Shown here: positions 35,992 to 45,766 of the stretch, in pieces
Numbering within the stretch: position 1 is the first letter of the stretch
Layout: the number at the start of each line of letters is the position of its first letter
Assembly (NCBI RefSeq): GCF_900461105.1
Contig: NZ_UFWZ01000001.1
Coordinates: forward strand, 496,001 to 560,000
Source of the DNA: Clostridium putrefaciens
GTDB taxonomy: Bacteria; Bacillota; Clostridia; Clostridiales; Clostridiaceae
Length of the DNA: 64,000 nt
Reading direction: 5' to 3'
Notes under the pieces: generated by a model
Database searches by the model: none
The model's input: only the letters and a program-made list of their open reading frames with translations
What the model was told of the DNA's origin: nothing
Program-made: the position numbers and the translations under genes

Positions 35992-37470
35992 ATGAAAAAT
36001 CATAGCAAAGATGAAATATTTAAAAATATTAGAAATATATTGGTGATTTTCTTATTATGTTTCTTGGGACTTATAACCTACATAGCATATTTTACAGCTA
36101 TTAAGGCACCAGATATAGCAAGTATGCCAGAAAATAAAAGAATGCAAGCTAAAAGAAATGAGGTTTTACGTGGAACTATCTATGATAGGAATATGGAAAA
36201 TCTAACTAAAAGTGAAAAAGGAAATGCGACTACACAAGTAAGAGAATATACTGGAGGAGCCATGTTTGTTCATGCTTTAGGATATTCTGATATAACGTAT
36301 GGACTTACGGGTCTTGAAAAAGAATATGATGAAGAACTTATGAGTGATAGCAGGCTTTCAGTAGACTATGAAGCGCTAAAAAGTTACTTTAAAAATAGAG
36401 AATTTATGAAGATATTTGGAAAAGGAAAAGAAAAGGTAGGTAATGGTGTAGTTACTACATTGGATTATAACATTCAAAAAACAGCCTATGATGTGCTTGG
36501 TAATGAAAAAGGATCTATAGTAGTATTAAATGTTAAAACAGGAGAAGTTTTAGCTATGGTCTCTAAACCAGCCTATGATCCTAATGATCTAAGAGGTATA
36601 TGGGATTCTATAGCAAAAGATGAAGAAAACACACCTATGATAAATAGGGCTGTAGCAGGTCTTTATGCCCCAGGTTCTACATTTAAAGTTGTAACTACAG
36701 CAAGTGCATTAGAAAACCTTCAAGGAGTTACAAAAAGGGTGTTTAAAGATGAGGGTAAGATTGTGTTTAATAGTAAGGACTCATTAAGTAACTTAAACAA
36801 TGTGGCCTTTGGGGACTTAAAGTTAGATTCGGCATTTAGACATTCAAGTAATGTGGTTTTTGGAACACTCGCTTTAGATCTAGGTAATACTAAGTTAAAG
36901 GATAGTGCTGAAAAGTTTTATTTCAATAAAAGCATACCTGCAGATGGTTTTATAATAAATAAGGGAAGATTCCCAGAACTTAAAAAAGATGAAAAAGGGA
37001 ATATTGCTCAAACCGGTATAGGACAGAGTAGTATTTTAGCAAGTCCTATGCAAATGGCTTTAATCGCAAGCACCATTGGGAATAATGGTGTTATGATGAA
37101 GCCTCATTTAGTTAAAGGTATAGTAACCCCAGAAGGGGCTAAAATAAGGGATATAGAAAATAAGTCTATTAGCAATACTGTATCAAAAGAAAATGCACAG
37201 ATTATAAAAGATTATATGAGGTCTGTTATAACAGGTGGAACAGGCGGACCTGGAGCCTTTGATGGAACTAATGCCGCAGGTAAAACAGGTACAGCAGACT
37301 ACAAAGATAAAAATGGCAATGATGCAGCACCACACTCTTGGTTCATTGGCTTTGGGCCTTACGAAGACCCAGAAGTTGCTATTGCTGTAATAGTAGAGGG
37401 TGGAGGAGCTGGAGGAGGCAAGGCAGCTAAGGCTGCTGGAAAAGTTTTAAAGGCAGCTCTTTCTAAGTAA
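35992..37470 (+). CDS. Class B penicillin-binding protein (PbpA-type transpeptidase)
   Basis: A membrane-anchored DD-transpeptidase. It has one transmembrane helix (about 14-36), a short dimerisation region beginning RGTIYDRN (about 56-63), and a transpeptidase domain from about 165. The active-site SxxK is in APGSTFKV (about 227-234), the SxN motif in HSSNVVF (near 284) and KTG in GKTGTAD (near 428). The 492-residue length fits the short PbpA group paired with RodA-like proteins. The ATG directly follows the SEDS stop and GGAGGGG lies within it. uvrC follows after 44 bases. Confidence 0.92.
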   Translation: MKNHSKDEIFKNIRNILVIFLLCFLGLITYIAYFTAIKAPDIASMPENKRMQAKRNEVLRGTIYDRNMENLTKSEKGNATTQVREYTGGAMFVHALGYSDITYGLTGLEKEYDEELMSDSRLSVDYEALKSYFKNREFMKIFGKGKEKVGNGVVTTLDYNIQKTAYDVLGNEKGSIVVLNVKTGEVLAMVSKPAYDPNDLRGIWDSIAKDEENTPMINRAVAGLYAPGSTFKVVTTASALENLQGVTKRVFKDEGKIVFNSKDSLSNLNNVAFGDLKLDSAFRHSSNVVFGTLALDLGNTKLKDSAEKFYFNKSIPADGFIINKGRFPELKKDEKGNIAQTGIGQSSILASPMQMALIASTIGNNGVMMKPHLVKGIVTPEGAKIRDIENKSISNTVSKENAQIIKDYMRSVITGGTGGPGAFDGTNAAGKTGTADYKDKNGNDAAPHSWFIGFGPYEDPEVAIAVIVEGGGAGGGKAAKAAGKVLKAALSK

Positions 37471-37514
37471 CATTAAAAGTTTAAGGCTGTGCTTTATATT
37501 AGAGGTGATTAATA

Positions 37515-39380
37515 ATGTTTGATTTTGAATATCAGCTTAAGATATTGCCAGATAAACCTGGGGTTTATATAATGAAAAATTCTTTAGGTGAGGTATTATA
37601 TGTAGGTAAGGCAAAGATACTTAAAAATAGGGTAAGGCAGTATTTTCAAAGTTCTAAGAATCATTCTGAAAAGGTTAAGGCTATGGTAAGCCATGTAGCA
37701 GAATTTGAATATATAGTGACAGATTCAGAAATGGAAGCTTTAATATTAGAATGTAACCTTATTAAAAAGTATAAGCCTAAATATAACATTTTATTAAAGG
37801 ATGATAAGCACTATCCTTTTATAAAAGTAACCACTAATGAAGAATTCCCAAGGGTTTTTGTAACAAGGAGCATGGCAAAGGACGGTAATAGGTACTTTGG
37901 GCCATATACAGATGTATCAGCAGTGTATGAAACTATAGAGCTTATACAAAAGATATTTCCTATTAGAAATTGCAAGCTTACAATAAAGGAAGATGGAATT
38001 AAGTATAGACCTTGCTTAAACTATCAAATGAAACTTTGCACAGGACCTTGTGCAGGTTATATTAGTAAAGAAGATTATAAAAAACTTATAGATGATATAA
38101 TTGATCTATTAAGTGGCAAGAATAGTAAGATAGTTCAACAGCTAAAAAGTGAAATGAGTATAGCTGCAGAGGAACTAAAATTTGAAAAGGCAGCAGCGGC
38201 TAGAGATAAGATGCTAGCTGTAGAAAAGATTGCAGAAAAACAAAAGATATTCCTAGGTCACTTTGAAGATGAAGATTTTATAAATATGTATGGAGATGAG
38301 AAAGACACCTGCATGCAGATATTTTTTTTTAGAGAAGGTAAGTTAATTGGAAGGGAACACTTTATACTTGAAGATACTGCAGGATTTAAAAATTCAGAGG
38401 TAGTATCCCAGTTTATAAAGAGCTTTTATGGAGGTACTGCACATATACCTAAAAGCGTTTATGTGCCAGAAATAGAAGATGAAGAGCTTTTAGAAGAATG
38501 GCTTTGCATAAAAAGAGGTAGCAAAGTCGAACTTAAGATTCCTAAAAAGGGAGAAAAGAAGAGGCTTTTAGATCTAGTAGAAAAAAATGCAAAGCTCACA
38601 TTAGAGCAATTTAAATCTAAGATATTAAGAGACAAAGAAATTCATAAAGTTGCACTTACAGAACTTGCAGACTTACTAAACTTAGATTATATTCCACATA
38701 GAATAGAAAGTTATGATATTTCAAATATACAGGGTATGGATTCTGTTGGAAGTATGATAGTATTTGAAGACGGTAGGGCCAAAAATAGTGATTACAGAAG
38801 ATTCAAGATAAACACTGTAAAGGGTGCTAATGATTATGAAAGTATGAAAGAAATATTAACTAGAAGATTTAATCGTGGATTATCTGAAGTTAAAAGTATA
38901 CAAGAGAGAAATTTTAAGTTAAGTGAAGGTAAGTTTCATGTATTTCCTGAAATTATAATGATGGATGGAGGAAAAGGCCAGGTAAATGTAGCTCTAGATG
39001 TTTTAAGGGAATTAAATATAAATATTCCCGTTTGTGGCATGGTAAAAGATGATAACCACAAAACAAGAGGGCTTATATTTAATAATGAAGAGCTAATAAT
39101 ACCATCAAGTTCTAATGTTATGCAACTTATAACAAGGATGCAAGATGAGGTTCATAGATTTGCAATAACTTATCATAGGACTTTAAGAGATAAAAGAATA
39201 CTTCATTCTATATTAGATGATATACCAAACATAGGAGACAAAAGAAGAAAAGAACTTCTTAAAAAGTTCAAAGGAATAGATAATATTAAAAATGCAACCT
39301 ACGAGGAGCTTATAGAAACTCCATCTATAGATAAAAGGACTGCAATTAGTATTATAGAATTCTTTAAAAGTCACAAATAG
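37515..39380 (+). CDS. uvrC: Excinuclease ABC subunit C
   Basis: The dual-incision nuclease of excision repair. The N-terminal GIY-YIG domain (KPGVYIMKNSLGEVLYVGKA near 14-33) makes the 3' cut. A UVR motif (about 200-235) follows, then an RNase H-like domain with conserved DISN and MDGGKGQ (near 395 and 476) for the 5' cut, and a C-terminal helix-hairpin-helix pair. The 621-residue length is standard. The cysteine cluster C-x-C region near 155-180 (RNCKL ... CTGPCAGYI) is typical. AGAGGTGA precedes the ATG. It is separated from uvrBA by the wall-synthesis triad, and no LexA box was seen directly before it. Confidence 0.96.
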   Translation: MFDFEYQLKILPDKPGVYIMKNSLGEVLYVGKAKILKNRVRQYFQSSKNHSEKVKAMVSHVAEFEYIVTDSEMEALILECNLIKKYKPKYNILLKDDKHYPFIKVTTNEEFPRVFVTRSMAKDGNRYFGPYTDVSAVYETIELIQKIFPIRNCKLTIKEDGIKYRPCLNYQMKLCTGPCAGYISKEDYKKLIDDIIDLLSGKNSKIVQQLKSEMSIAAEELKFEKAAAARDKMLAVEKIAEKQKIFLGHFEDEDFINMYGDEKDTCMQIFFFREGKLIGREHFILEDTAGFKNSEVVSQFIKSFYGGTAHIPKSVYVPEIEDEELLEEWLCIKRGSKVELKIPKKGEKKRLLDLVEKNAKLTLEQFKSKILRDKEIHKVALTELADLLNLDYIPHRIESYDISNIQGMDSVGSMIVFEDGRAKNSDYRRFKINTVKGANDYESMKEILTRRFNRGLSEVKSIQERNFKLSEGKFHVFPEIIMMDGGKGQVNVALDVLRELNINIPVCGMVKDDNHKTRGLIFNNEELIIPSSSNVMQLITRMQDEVHRFAITYHRTLRDKRILHSILDDIPNIGDKRRKELLKKFKGIDNIKNATYEELIETPSIDKRTAISIIEFFKSHK

Positions 39381-39398
39381 ATAATCAGGAGGGATTTA

Positions 39399-40127
39399 AT
39401 GAAATACGTTTTAGATACACATACCCATACAATAAAAAGCGGGCATGCATACAGTACTATTTTAGAAAATGTAAGATGGGCGGCAGATCATGGGATTAAG
39501 CTTTTATGCACCACAGACCATGGCCCTAAAATGCCAGGAGGACCTCATGAATTTTACTTTGCAAATCTTAGGGTTTTGCCTTTCTACATGGAAGGGATAA
39601 TTCACCTTAAAGGCTGTGAAGCTAACATAATAGATTTTGAAGGTAACTTAGATATACATCCTAGGATCCAATCAAGATTAGATATTATTATAGCAAGTCT
39701 TCATGATAATTGCATAACTTCAAGAGGTAGGGAAGAAAATACAAAGGCTATACTAAAGGTTATGGATAATCCTAATGTAGATATAATAGGTCACCTTGGT
39801 AATCCGTCCTTTCCTATAATAGAAGAATTAGTGGTAAAGGCAGCTAAAGAAAAGAATGTTTTGATCGAAATAAATAATAGCTCCTTTAAGTCACGACCAG
39901 GATGTGAAGAAAATTGTCTAAAAATAGCTTCACTTTGTAGAGACTATGGTGTAAATATTGTAATGGGTAGTGATGCCCATATATGTTATGATATAGGTAA
40001 ATTCCAAAAATCAGAAGAAATATTACAAAAAGCAAAGGTGCCAGATGAACTTATAATAAATTTAGATGAAAACCGACTACTTAAATATTTAAAGTACAAA
40101 GGAAAGCTTAAAGATTATCACCTATAA
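39399..40127 (+). CDS. PHP-domain phosphoesterase (YcdX-like)
   Basis: A 242-residue metal-dependent phosphatase of the PHP family. Metal-binding residues are visible in [15 protein letters not shown] (about 5-19), [13 protein letters not shown] (about 39-51), HDN (near 101) and GSDAHI (near 199-204). Escherichia coli YcdX is a trinuclear zinc phosphatase. The physiological substrate is unknown. AGGAGGG precedes the ATG. It lies just downstream of uvrC and before murB, a common clostridial arrangement. Confidence 0.88.
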   Translation: MKYVLDTHTHTIKSGHAYSTILENVRWAADHGIKLLCTTDHGPKMPGGPHEFYFANLRVLPFYMEGIIHLKGCEANIIDFEGNLDIHPRIQSRLDIIIASLHDNCITSRGREENTKAILKVMDNPNVDIIGHLGNPSFPIIEELVVKAAKEKNVLIEINNSSFKSRPGCEENCLKIASLCRDYGVNIVMGSDAHICYDIGKFQKSEEILQKAKVPDELIINLDENRLLKYLKYKGKLKDYHL

Positions 40128-40222
40128 TAGACTAATAAATATAAATATATTATAATATATTTATTGTTATGAAATTAAATAAGAAAGACTCTATAACATA
40201 AGTAAGTTTGAGGAGAAGTAGA

Positions 40223-41137
40223 ATGAATCATTATAGTTACTTAATTTCTAAATTAGAAAAGTTATTAGACAAAGAAGATATTTTATTAAATGAATCAATG
40301 AAAAACCATACTTATTTCAAAGTAGGGGGAAAAGCAGATATTTTAATTACCCCAAAGACTATAGAAGATTTGATAGCATCAATAAAGGTATGTGATGATG
40401 AAAAAACTTTATACTATATCATAGGCAACGGATCCAATTTATTAGTTAAAGATGGTGGATTTAGAGGAGTTATAATAAAGCTTAGTAAATTAGACAACAT
40501 AACCGTAGATGAAGATAAAATAATTGCCCTTGGAGGAGCACAGTTAAAAGACATGTCAAGTTGTGCACTTAAGCACAATCTAACAGGTTTTGAATTTGCC
40601 TGTGGAATTCCAGGAAGTGTAGGTGGAGCAGTTACAATGAATGCAGGAGCCTACGATGGGGAAATGGTAAATGTTGTAACAGAGGCAATGGTCATGGATA
40701 AAGATTGCAACATTATAACTTTGAGAAATGGGGACTTAGAGCTCGGTTATAGGACTAGTGCAGTTATGAAATATAATTATATTGTTCTAAGTGTAACTAT
40801 AAAGCTTAAAAAGGCAGATGCTTTGAAGATAAAGGCTCGAATTGATGAACTAACATATAGAAGAGAAGATAAGCAGCCCTTAGAGTATCCTTCAGCAGGT
40901 AGCACATTTAAAAGACCAGAAGGACATTTCGCAGGAAAACTTATAGAGGATTCGGGACTAAAAGGAACAGCTATTGGTGGAGCAGCAGTATCAGATAAAC
41001 ACTCAGGATTCATAATAAATAAAAAAGACGCAACGGCAAAAGATATATTAGATCTTATAGAATTTGTCCAAAAAACCGTATCAAAAAACTTTAATGTAGA
41101 TTTACATCCAGAGGTTAGGATAATAGGAGAAGACTAG
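40223..41137 (+). CDS. murB: UDP-N-acetylenolpyruvoylglucosamine reductase
   Basis: An FAD- and NADPH-dependent enzyme making UDP-MurNAc for peptidoglycan. Motifs: [15 protein letters not shown] (about 27-41), [16 protein letters not shown] (about 72-87), [17 protein letters not shown] (about 131-147) and catalytic region [11 protein letters not shown] (about 225-235). The longest frame starts at 40208, but AGGAG favours ATG 40223, giving 304 residues. This is the type IIb form typical of Firmicutes. In many clostridia rapZ follows directly. Here a hisC gene lies between. Confidence 0.95.
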   Translation: MNHYSYLISKLEKLLDKEDILLNESMKNHTYFKVGGKADILITPKTIEDLIASIKVCDDEKTLYYIIGNGSNLLVKDGGFRGVIIKLSKLDNITVDEDKIIALGGAQLKDMSSCALKHNLTGFEFACGIPGSVGGAVTMNAGAYDGEMVNVVTEAMVMDKDCNIITLRNGDLELGYRTSAVMKYNYIVLSVTIKLKKADALKIKARIDELTYRREDKQPLEYPSAGSTFKRPEGHFAGKLIEDSGLKGTAIGGAAVSDKHSGFIINKKDATAKDILDLIEFVQKTVSKNFNVDLHPEVRIIGED

Positions 41138-41177
41138 AATGAACTACACCTTATTCTTAAAATTTTAGTTTCTAAAT

Positions 41178-41271
41178 TAAATAGCTTTAAGCTATTTAAT
41201 AAGAATATATAAATTAAGATATATAAATAAGGGGGTGAATCTATCCCTTACATAAGATACCTTTGTAAGGG
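41178..41271 (+). other. Palindrome and leader hairpin upstream of hisC
   Basis: ATTAAATAGCTT-T-AAGCTATTTAAT (41178-41202) is a near-perfect palindrome that may terminate murB or act as an operator. Next, CCCTTACA (41245-41252) pairs with TGTAAGGG (41264-41271) immediately before the hisC Shine-Dalgarno region, and could partly mask it. Confidence 0.5.
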
Positions 41272-41281
41272 GTAGGGGATT

Positions 41282-42370
41282 ATGAGTTATTCTATCAGAA
41301 AAGAAGTACTAAACGTTGAAAAGTATGTGGCTGGAAAGCCTATTAGCGAGGTAAAAAGAGAACTTGGATTGGATCATGTTATAAAGCTTGCATCTAATGA
41401 AAATCCATTAGGTTGTTCGCCTAAAGCTAAAGAGGTTATCAAAAACATGATAAATGATTCGGCACTTTATCCTGATTCAGCTAGTTATGAGTTAAAGCTT
41501 GCCCTTGGTAAAAAGTTAAATGTTACTAAGGATCAAATATTTTGTGGCGCAGGCTCAGACTCATTAATAAAGGTTTTATGTAATACGTTTTTATCAGAAG
41601 ATGATGAAAGTATAATGGCAAGTGTTACATTCCCAAGGTATGATACGAATACAAGGCTTATGGGAGCTAAATCTATAAAGATACCTATGAAAAACAACGG
41701 ACTAGACATTGAAGCTATGGTAGATGCAATAACGGATAAGACAAAGATAATTTGGTTTTGTAATCCTAATAATCCTACAGGAAATATATTTAAAAAAGAA
41801 GATTTTAATAAGGTTTTAAAAAGAATACCAGAAAGAGTTATTATAGTTATGGACGAGGCTTACGTTGAATACGTAGAATCCGATGATTTCCCAGATTCCT
41901 TAGAACTTTTAAAAGAAAATCCTAATATTATAGTATTAAGGACCTTTTCTAAAGCTTATGGACTTGCTTCACTAAGGTGTGGATACGGAATTGCAACAGA
42001 AGAATTAGTAGGTTATTTAAATAGGGTAATTAATCCTTTTGATGTGAATCTTTTTGCACAAAGTGCCGCTATTGCTGCTCTTTTAGATGAAGAATTTTTA
42101 AATAAGGTATATGAAACTAATAATGAAGAAAAGACCTATTTATATGGTGAATTTAAAAACATGAATTTAGATTATATAAAAACTCATACTAATTTTATTA
42201 TGATAAACTTAAATAGAGATGATAAACCAATATATGATGCACTTCTAAAAAAGGGCATCATAATAAGACCAGGATTTTTACTAGGCATGCCACAGTGGTT
42301 AAGGATAACTATTGGAACTAGACATCAAAATGAAAAAATGATTAAAGCACTAAAAGAGGTTATGGGATAA
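41282..42370 (+). CDS. hisC: Histidinol-phosphate aminotransferase-type PLP enzyme
   Basis: A fold type I aminotransferase converting imidazole-acetol phosphate to histidinol phosphate. Motifs: KLASNENPLGCSPKA (about 36-50), NPNNPTGN (about 161-168), the PLP-binding DEAYVEY (about 192-198), FSKAYGLASLRCGYG with the Schiff-base Lys near 226, and the C-terminal RPGFLLGMPQWLRITIGT. At 362 residues it has normal length. No other his gene is nearby, so it could serve another aminotransferase role (for example aromatic amino acids). The start ATG follows GTAGGGG. A strong terminator separates it from rapZ. Confidence 0.85.
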   Translation: MSYSIRKEVLNVEKYVAGKPISEVKRELGLDHVIKLASNENPLGCSPKAKEVIKNMINDSALYPDSASYELKLALGKKLNVTKDQIFCGAGSDSLIKVLCNTFLSEDDESIMASVTFPRYDTNTRLMGAKSIKIPMKNNGLDIEAMVDAITDKTKIIWFCNPNNPTGNIFKKEDFNKVLKRIPERVIIVMDEAYVEYVESDDFPDSLELLKENPNIIVLRTFSKAYGLASLRCGYGIATEELVGYLNRVINPFDVNLFAQSAAIAALLDEEFLNKVYETNNEEKTYLYGEFKNMNLDYIKTHTNFIMINLNRDDKPIYDALLKKGIIIRPGFLLGMPQWLRITIGTRHQNEKMIKALKEVMG

Positions 42371-42430
42371 AGTTCAAATAAGATCATATGGAATATTAAG
42401 CCATTACATTTAAATGTATTTAAGCTTTAA

Positions 42431-42485
42431 AATAGACTTTGCTACTATAAATATTTATTATTATAGTAGCATAGTCTATTTTTAT
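42431..42485 (+). terminator. Terminator of hisC
   Basis: AATAGACT-TT-GCTACTATAA (42431-42450) pairs with TTATAGTAGC-AT-AGTCTATT (42461-42480). TTT follows. Confidence 0.85.
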
Positions 42486-42577
42486 TATAGTAAACTAATA
42501 TAGATACTTTAAATTATTATAAATAAGAGCCATATGTGTTATAATAAATTTAATTAGCAGGGTATAGGAGTGGTACT

Positions 42578-43462
42578 ATGAGATTTTTAATTGTGACAGG
42601 TTTATCAGGAGCAGGAAAAAGTGAAGCAACCAGAAATTTAGAGGATTTAGGATATTTTTGTGTGGATAATTTACCGCCAACTTTGATACCTAAATTTGCA
42701 GAGGTTTGTATACAAAGCCAAGGTAAACTTGAAAAGATAGCCTTAGTTATTGATATACGAGGAGGTCTGTTTTTTGATGCCCTTTTCGAAAGTTTAGTAT
42801 ATCTTAAGAAAAATGATTTTAAATATGAGATTCTATTTTTAGAAGCCACAGATGAGGTTTTGGTAAAAAGATTTAAGGAATCAAGAAGAAGTCATCCTTT
42901 AGCAAAGGATGGAAGAGTAACTAAGGGCATAGCTCTTGAACGAAGTAAACTAAAAGAGGTAAAAGAAAAAGCAGATAACATTATAGATACTTCAAATTTA
43001 TCCATAAAAGAGCTTAGGGAAAATATAAATTCTATTTATGGAGATGGGGGAGATAAATCTAAAGATTTAAGTATAACCATACTTTCCTTTGGATTTAAAT
43101 ATGGAATACCATTAGATGCTGATTTAGTTTTTGATGTAAGATTTATACCTAATCCCTTTTATATACCTGAACTAAAAAAGTTCTCAGGACTTGATAATCA
43201 GGTTAAAGAATATGTGTTAAAACATGATGAAACAAAAGGTTTTGTAAGTAAACTTGAGGATATGCTGGAATTTTTAATACCGAACTATATAAAGGAAGGA
43301 AAAAAGCAACTCATTGTTGCCATAGGCTGTACAGGCGGAAGACATAGATCTGTAGCCATATCTAGACTTATATATGATAACTTGGTGAGCGAAGGAAGGA
43401 ATGCTAACATAGATCATAGAGATATAAATGAAGACCCAAATAAAGGTGGAAAAAGGTTATGA
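42578..43462 (+). CDS. rapZ: RNase adapter/nucleotide-binding protein RapZ (YvcJ)
   Basis: A P-loop NTP-binding protein. RapZ in Escherichia coli targets GlmZ sRNA to RNase E, while B. subtilis YvcJ is a GTPase whose role is less clear. Walker [11 protein letters not shown] is at 8-17, [10 protein letters not shown] at about 29-38, and the C-terminal [15 protein letters not shown] near 257-271 is diagnostic. The 294-residue length is normal. It overlaps yvcK by four bases, and whiA follows, giving the conserved Firmicutes cluster. Confidence 0.95.
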   Translation: MRFLIVTGLSGAGKSEATRNLEDLGYFCVDNLPPTLIPKFAEVCIQSQGKLEKIALVIDIRGGLFFDALFESLVYLKKNDFKYEILFLEATDEVLVKRFKESRRSHPLAKDGRVTKGIALERSKLKEVKEKADNIIDTSNLSIKELRENINSIYGDGGDKSKDLSITILSFGFKYGIPLDADLVFDVRFIPNPFYIPELKKFSGLDNQVKEYVLKHDETKGFVSKLEDMLEFLIPNYIKEGKKQLIVAIGCTGGRHRSVAISRLIYDNLVSEGRNANIDHRDINEDPNKGGKRL

Positions 43463-44793
43463 AGTTTAGAGATTGGCTAAGACCTGGTATAAAGGTAAAA
43501 AGATGGGTTGTTTTTGCTATATTTGGGATCATCCTTATTATATTTGGCGTGAATGAGCTTTCTAGACACATGCTTTATAACTGGTACTACAAGGGCTTTT
43601 ATATACTACTTAATGTTACAGGGATTTTTATATTATATATATCTGTAACGGAAGGTATAAAGTCTATAATGGCTCTTATAAATAGCGGATATCTAAAATT
43701 TTCTATAGACTCAAAAAAGTTAGAAAGTTTAATTTATGAAAAACGATTACTTGTTAAAGGCCCTAAAATAGTTGTGATTGGAGGTGGTACGGGACTCTCT
43801 ACTATGCTTAGAGGTCTTAAGTATTACACCTCTAATATTACAGCAATAGTAACTGTGGCAGATGATGGTGGAGGTTCAGGAGACCTTAGGGAAGACCTTG
43901 GAATTTTACCGCCAGGAGACATAAGAAACTGTATCCTAGCCTTGGCAGATACGGAACCTCTTATGGAAGAACTTTTGCAATATAGATTCAAAGAAGGAAG
44001 ACTTAAAGATCAAAGCTTTGGTAATTTATTTTTAGCAGCTATGGATGGTATATCAGAAAACTTTGAAGAAGCTGTTAAAAAGATGAGTTCAGTTTTAGCT
44101 GTTACAGGAAAGGTTATGCCAGTAACTCTAGAAAATATGGTTCTTAAGTGTGAACTTAAAAATGGCGGAATTGTAAAGGGTGAATCAAATATACCATTAG
44201 AATCTATAAAGCAAAAAAGTCCTATTGATAAAATTATGATTGAGCCAAAGGAGGCCAAGGCTTTAGTAGATTCTGTGGAAGCCATAAGAACTGCAGATGC
44301 TATAATACTTGGACCTGGAAGTTTATATACTAGTGTAATTCCAAATCTATTAGTAAAGGATATTGTGGAGGCTATAAAGAAAACCTCTGCTATTAAAATA
44401 TATGTCTCTAACATAATGACTCAACCTGGGGAAACAGATGATTATGATGTAGTTGATCATGTTAAAGCTATTATTGATCATTCCTATGAGGGAGTAATTG
44501 ATTATGTAATTGCAAATGTAGGAGAAATAGGAAAAGAACTTGAAGAAAAGTATTTAGAAGAGAACTCTAAGTTAGTAACTAAAGATGAAAAGGAACTTCA
44601 AAATCTAAATATAAAATTAATAGAATCTGATTTTGTAAAGACAACAAAAGGCCTTATAAGGCACGATTCTGAAAAGTTAGCTGCTGTAATAGTAGAGACT
44701 ATAATGGATAAAAAGTTATTTTATGATAGAAAGAAAATAATTGAGTATTTCTATCTTTCAGAAAGATTAAAACAAAAGCAAAAGAAAAAGTAG
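43459..44793 (+). CDS. yvcK: Gluconeogenesis factor / YvcK-family protein
   Basis: A UDP-sugar-binding regulator needed for growth on gluconeogenic carbon and for cell shape in B. subtilis. [19 protein letters not shown] (about 105-123) and [20 protein letters not shown] (about 131-150) mark the CofD-like Rossmann core. Two N-terminal transmembrane helices (about 17-36 and 44-64) are present, as in many clostridial forms but absent from B. subtilis YvcK. The 444-residue length reflects this extension. It overlaps rapZ. whiA follows after 17 bases. Confidence 0.93.
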   Translation: MKFRDWLRPGIKVKRWVVFAIFGIILIIFGVNELSRHMLYNWYYKGFYILLNVTGIFILYISVTEGIKSIMALINSGYLKFSIDSKKLESLIYEKRLLVKGPKIVVIGGGTGLSTMLRGLKYYTSNITAIVTVADDGGGSGDLREDLGILPPGDIRNCILALADTEPLMEELLQYRFKEGRLKDQSFGNLFLAAMDGISENFEEAVKKMSSVLAVTGKVMPVTLENMVLKCELKNGGIVKGESNIPLESIKQKSPIDKIMIEPKEAKALVDSVEAIRTADAIILGPGSLYTSVIPNLLVKDIVEAIKKTSAIKIYVSNIMTQPGETDDYDVVDHVKAIIDHSYEGVIDYVIANVGEIGKELEEKYLEENSKLVTKDEKELQNLNIKLIESDFVKTTKGLIRHDSEKLAAVIVETIMDKKLFYDRKKIIEYFYLSERLKQKQKKK

Positions 44794-44810
44794 AATTAGG
44801 AGAATGAGAT

Positions 44811-45764
44811 ATGTCGTTTTCATCACAGGTAAAAGGTGAGTTATGTAGAATTGAAAAGGTAACAAAAGAAGAAGCTTTAGCTCAAATATCAGCTATAATG
44901 AAGGTTAGTGGAACACTTACATTTGCTGGGAATAAACAACTTAGCTTTAAGATTGCAACAGAAAACCCAGCTACAGCAAGATTAATATTTACACTATTAA
45001 AGGAATACTTTACAATCCATGCAAGGCTCTTAGTTAAAAAGAGTAATTCATTAAAGAAAAATAATTTATATATTGTAATGATTACAGAAGAAATGGGAGT
45101 AAGAAACTTTTTGAAGATTTCTAGTATATTAAAAGAAGAAGAAGGGGTAATATCCCTAGATTACGGTATAAAAGAAGATTTAGTTAAACCTGATGGTGCT
45201 CGTAAAGCTTATATAAGAGGAGCATTTTTAGGAGGTGGAAGCATAAGTAACCCTGAAAAGACGTATCACCTAGAATTTGTAACCCACAATATGGAGTACG
45301 CAGAGGATTTAAGTAAGCTTATAAATACCTATGGTCTAAACTCTAAATTTATACAAAGAAAAAATAGTTATATAGTATATATTAAAGAGGGAGAACAGAT
45401 AGTGGACTTATTAAATATAATAGGCGCTCATAACTCTTTATTAGAACTTGAAAACATTAGAATAATGAAGGAAATGAGAAATAATGTAAATAGGCTTGTT
45501 AACTGCGAAACAGCTAACCTAAGTAAGACTGTTAATGCAGCTGTAAGGCAGGTAGAATGTATTAACTTTATTGAAAGTGAGATAGGTCTTGGCAGACTTC
45601 CAAAGAATTTAAGGGAGATTGCAGAGCTAAGATTAAAGTTTCCTGACGAATCATTAAAAGAACTTGGAGAGATGATAACACCACCTGTAGGAAAATCAGG
45701 GGTTAATCATAGACTAAGAAAAATAGAAAAGATAGCAGAAGAATTAAGAAAAGAAGGAAGGTAA
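44811..45764 (+). CDS. whiA: DNA-binding protein WhiA
   Basis: A LAGLIDADG-like plus helix-turn-helix protein conserved in Gram-positives. It affects division and chromosome segregation in B. subtilis and sporulation in Streptomyces. SFSSQVKGELCRI (2-14), the LAGLIDADG-like region AYIRGAFLGGGSISNPEKTYHLE (here cited by its central FLGGGSI near 143) and the C-terminal HTH SLKELGEMITPPVGKSGVNH (about 283-302) are visible. The 317-residue length is normal. AGGAGAA precedes the ATG. It is followed two bases later by the YtoI-like gene. Confidence 0.95.
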   Translation: MSFSSQVKGELCRIEKVTKEEALAQISAIMKVSGTLTFAGNKQLSFKIATENPATARLIFTLLKEYFTIHARLLVKKSNSLKKNNLYIVMITEEMGVRNFLKISSILKEEEGVISLDYGIKEDLVKPDGARKAYIRGAFLGGGSISNPEKTYHLEFVTHNMEYAEDLSKLINTYGLNSKFIQRKNSYIVYIKEGEQIVDLLNIIGAHNSLLELENIRIMKEMRNNVNRLVNCETANLSKTVNAAVRQVECINFIESEIGLGRLPKNLREIAELRLKFPDESLKELGEMITPPVGKSGVNHRLRKIEKIAEELRKEGR

Positions 45765-45766
45765 AG

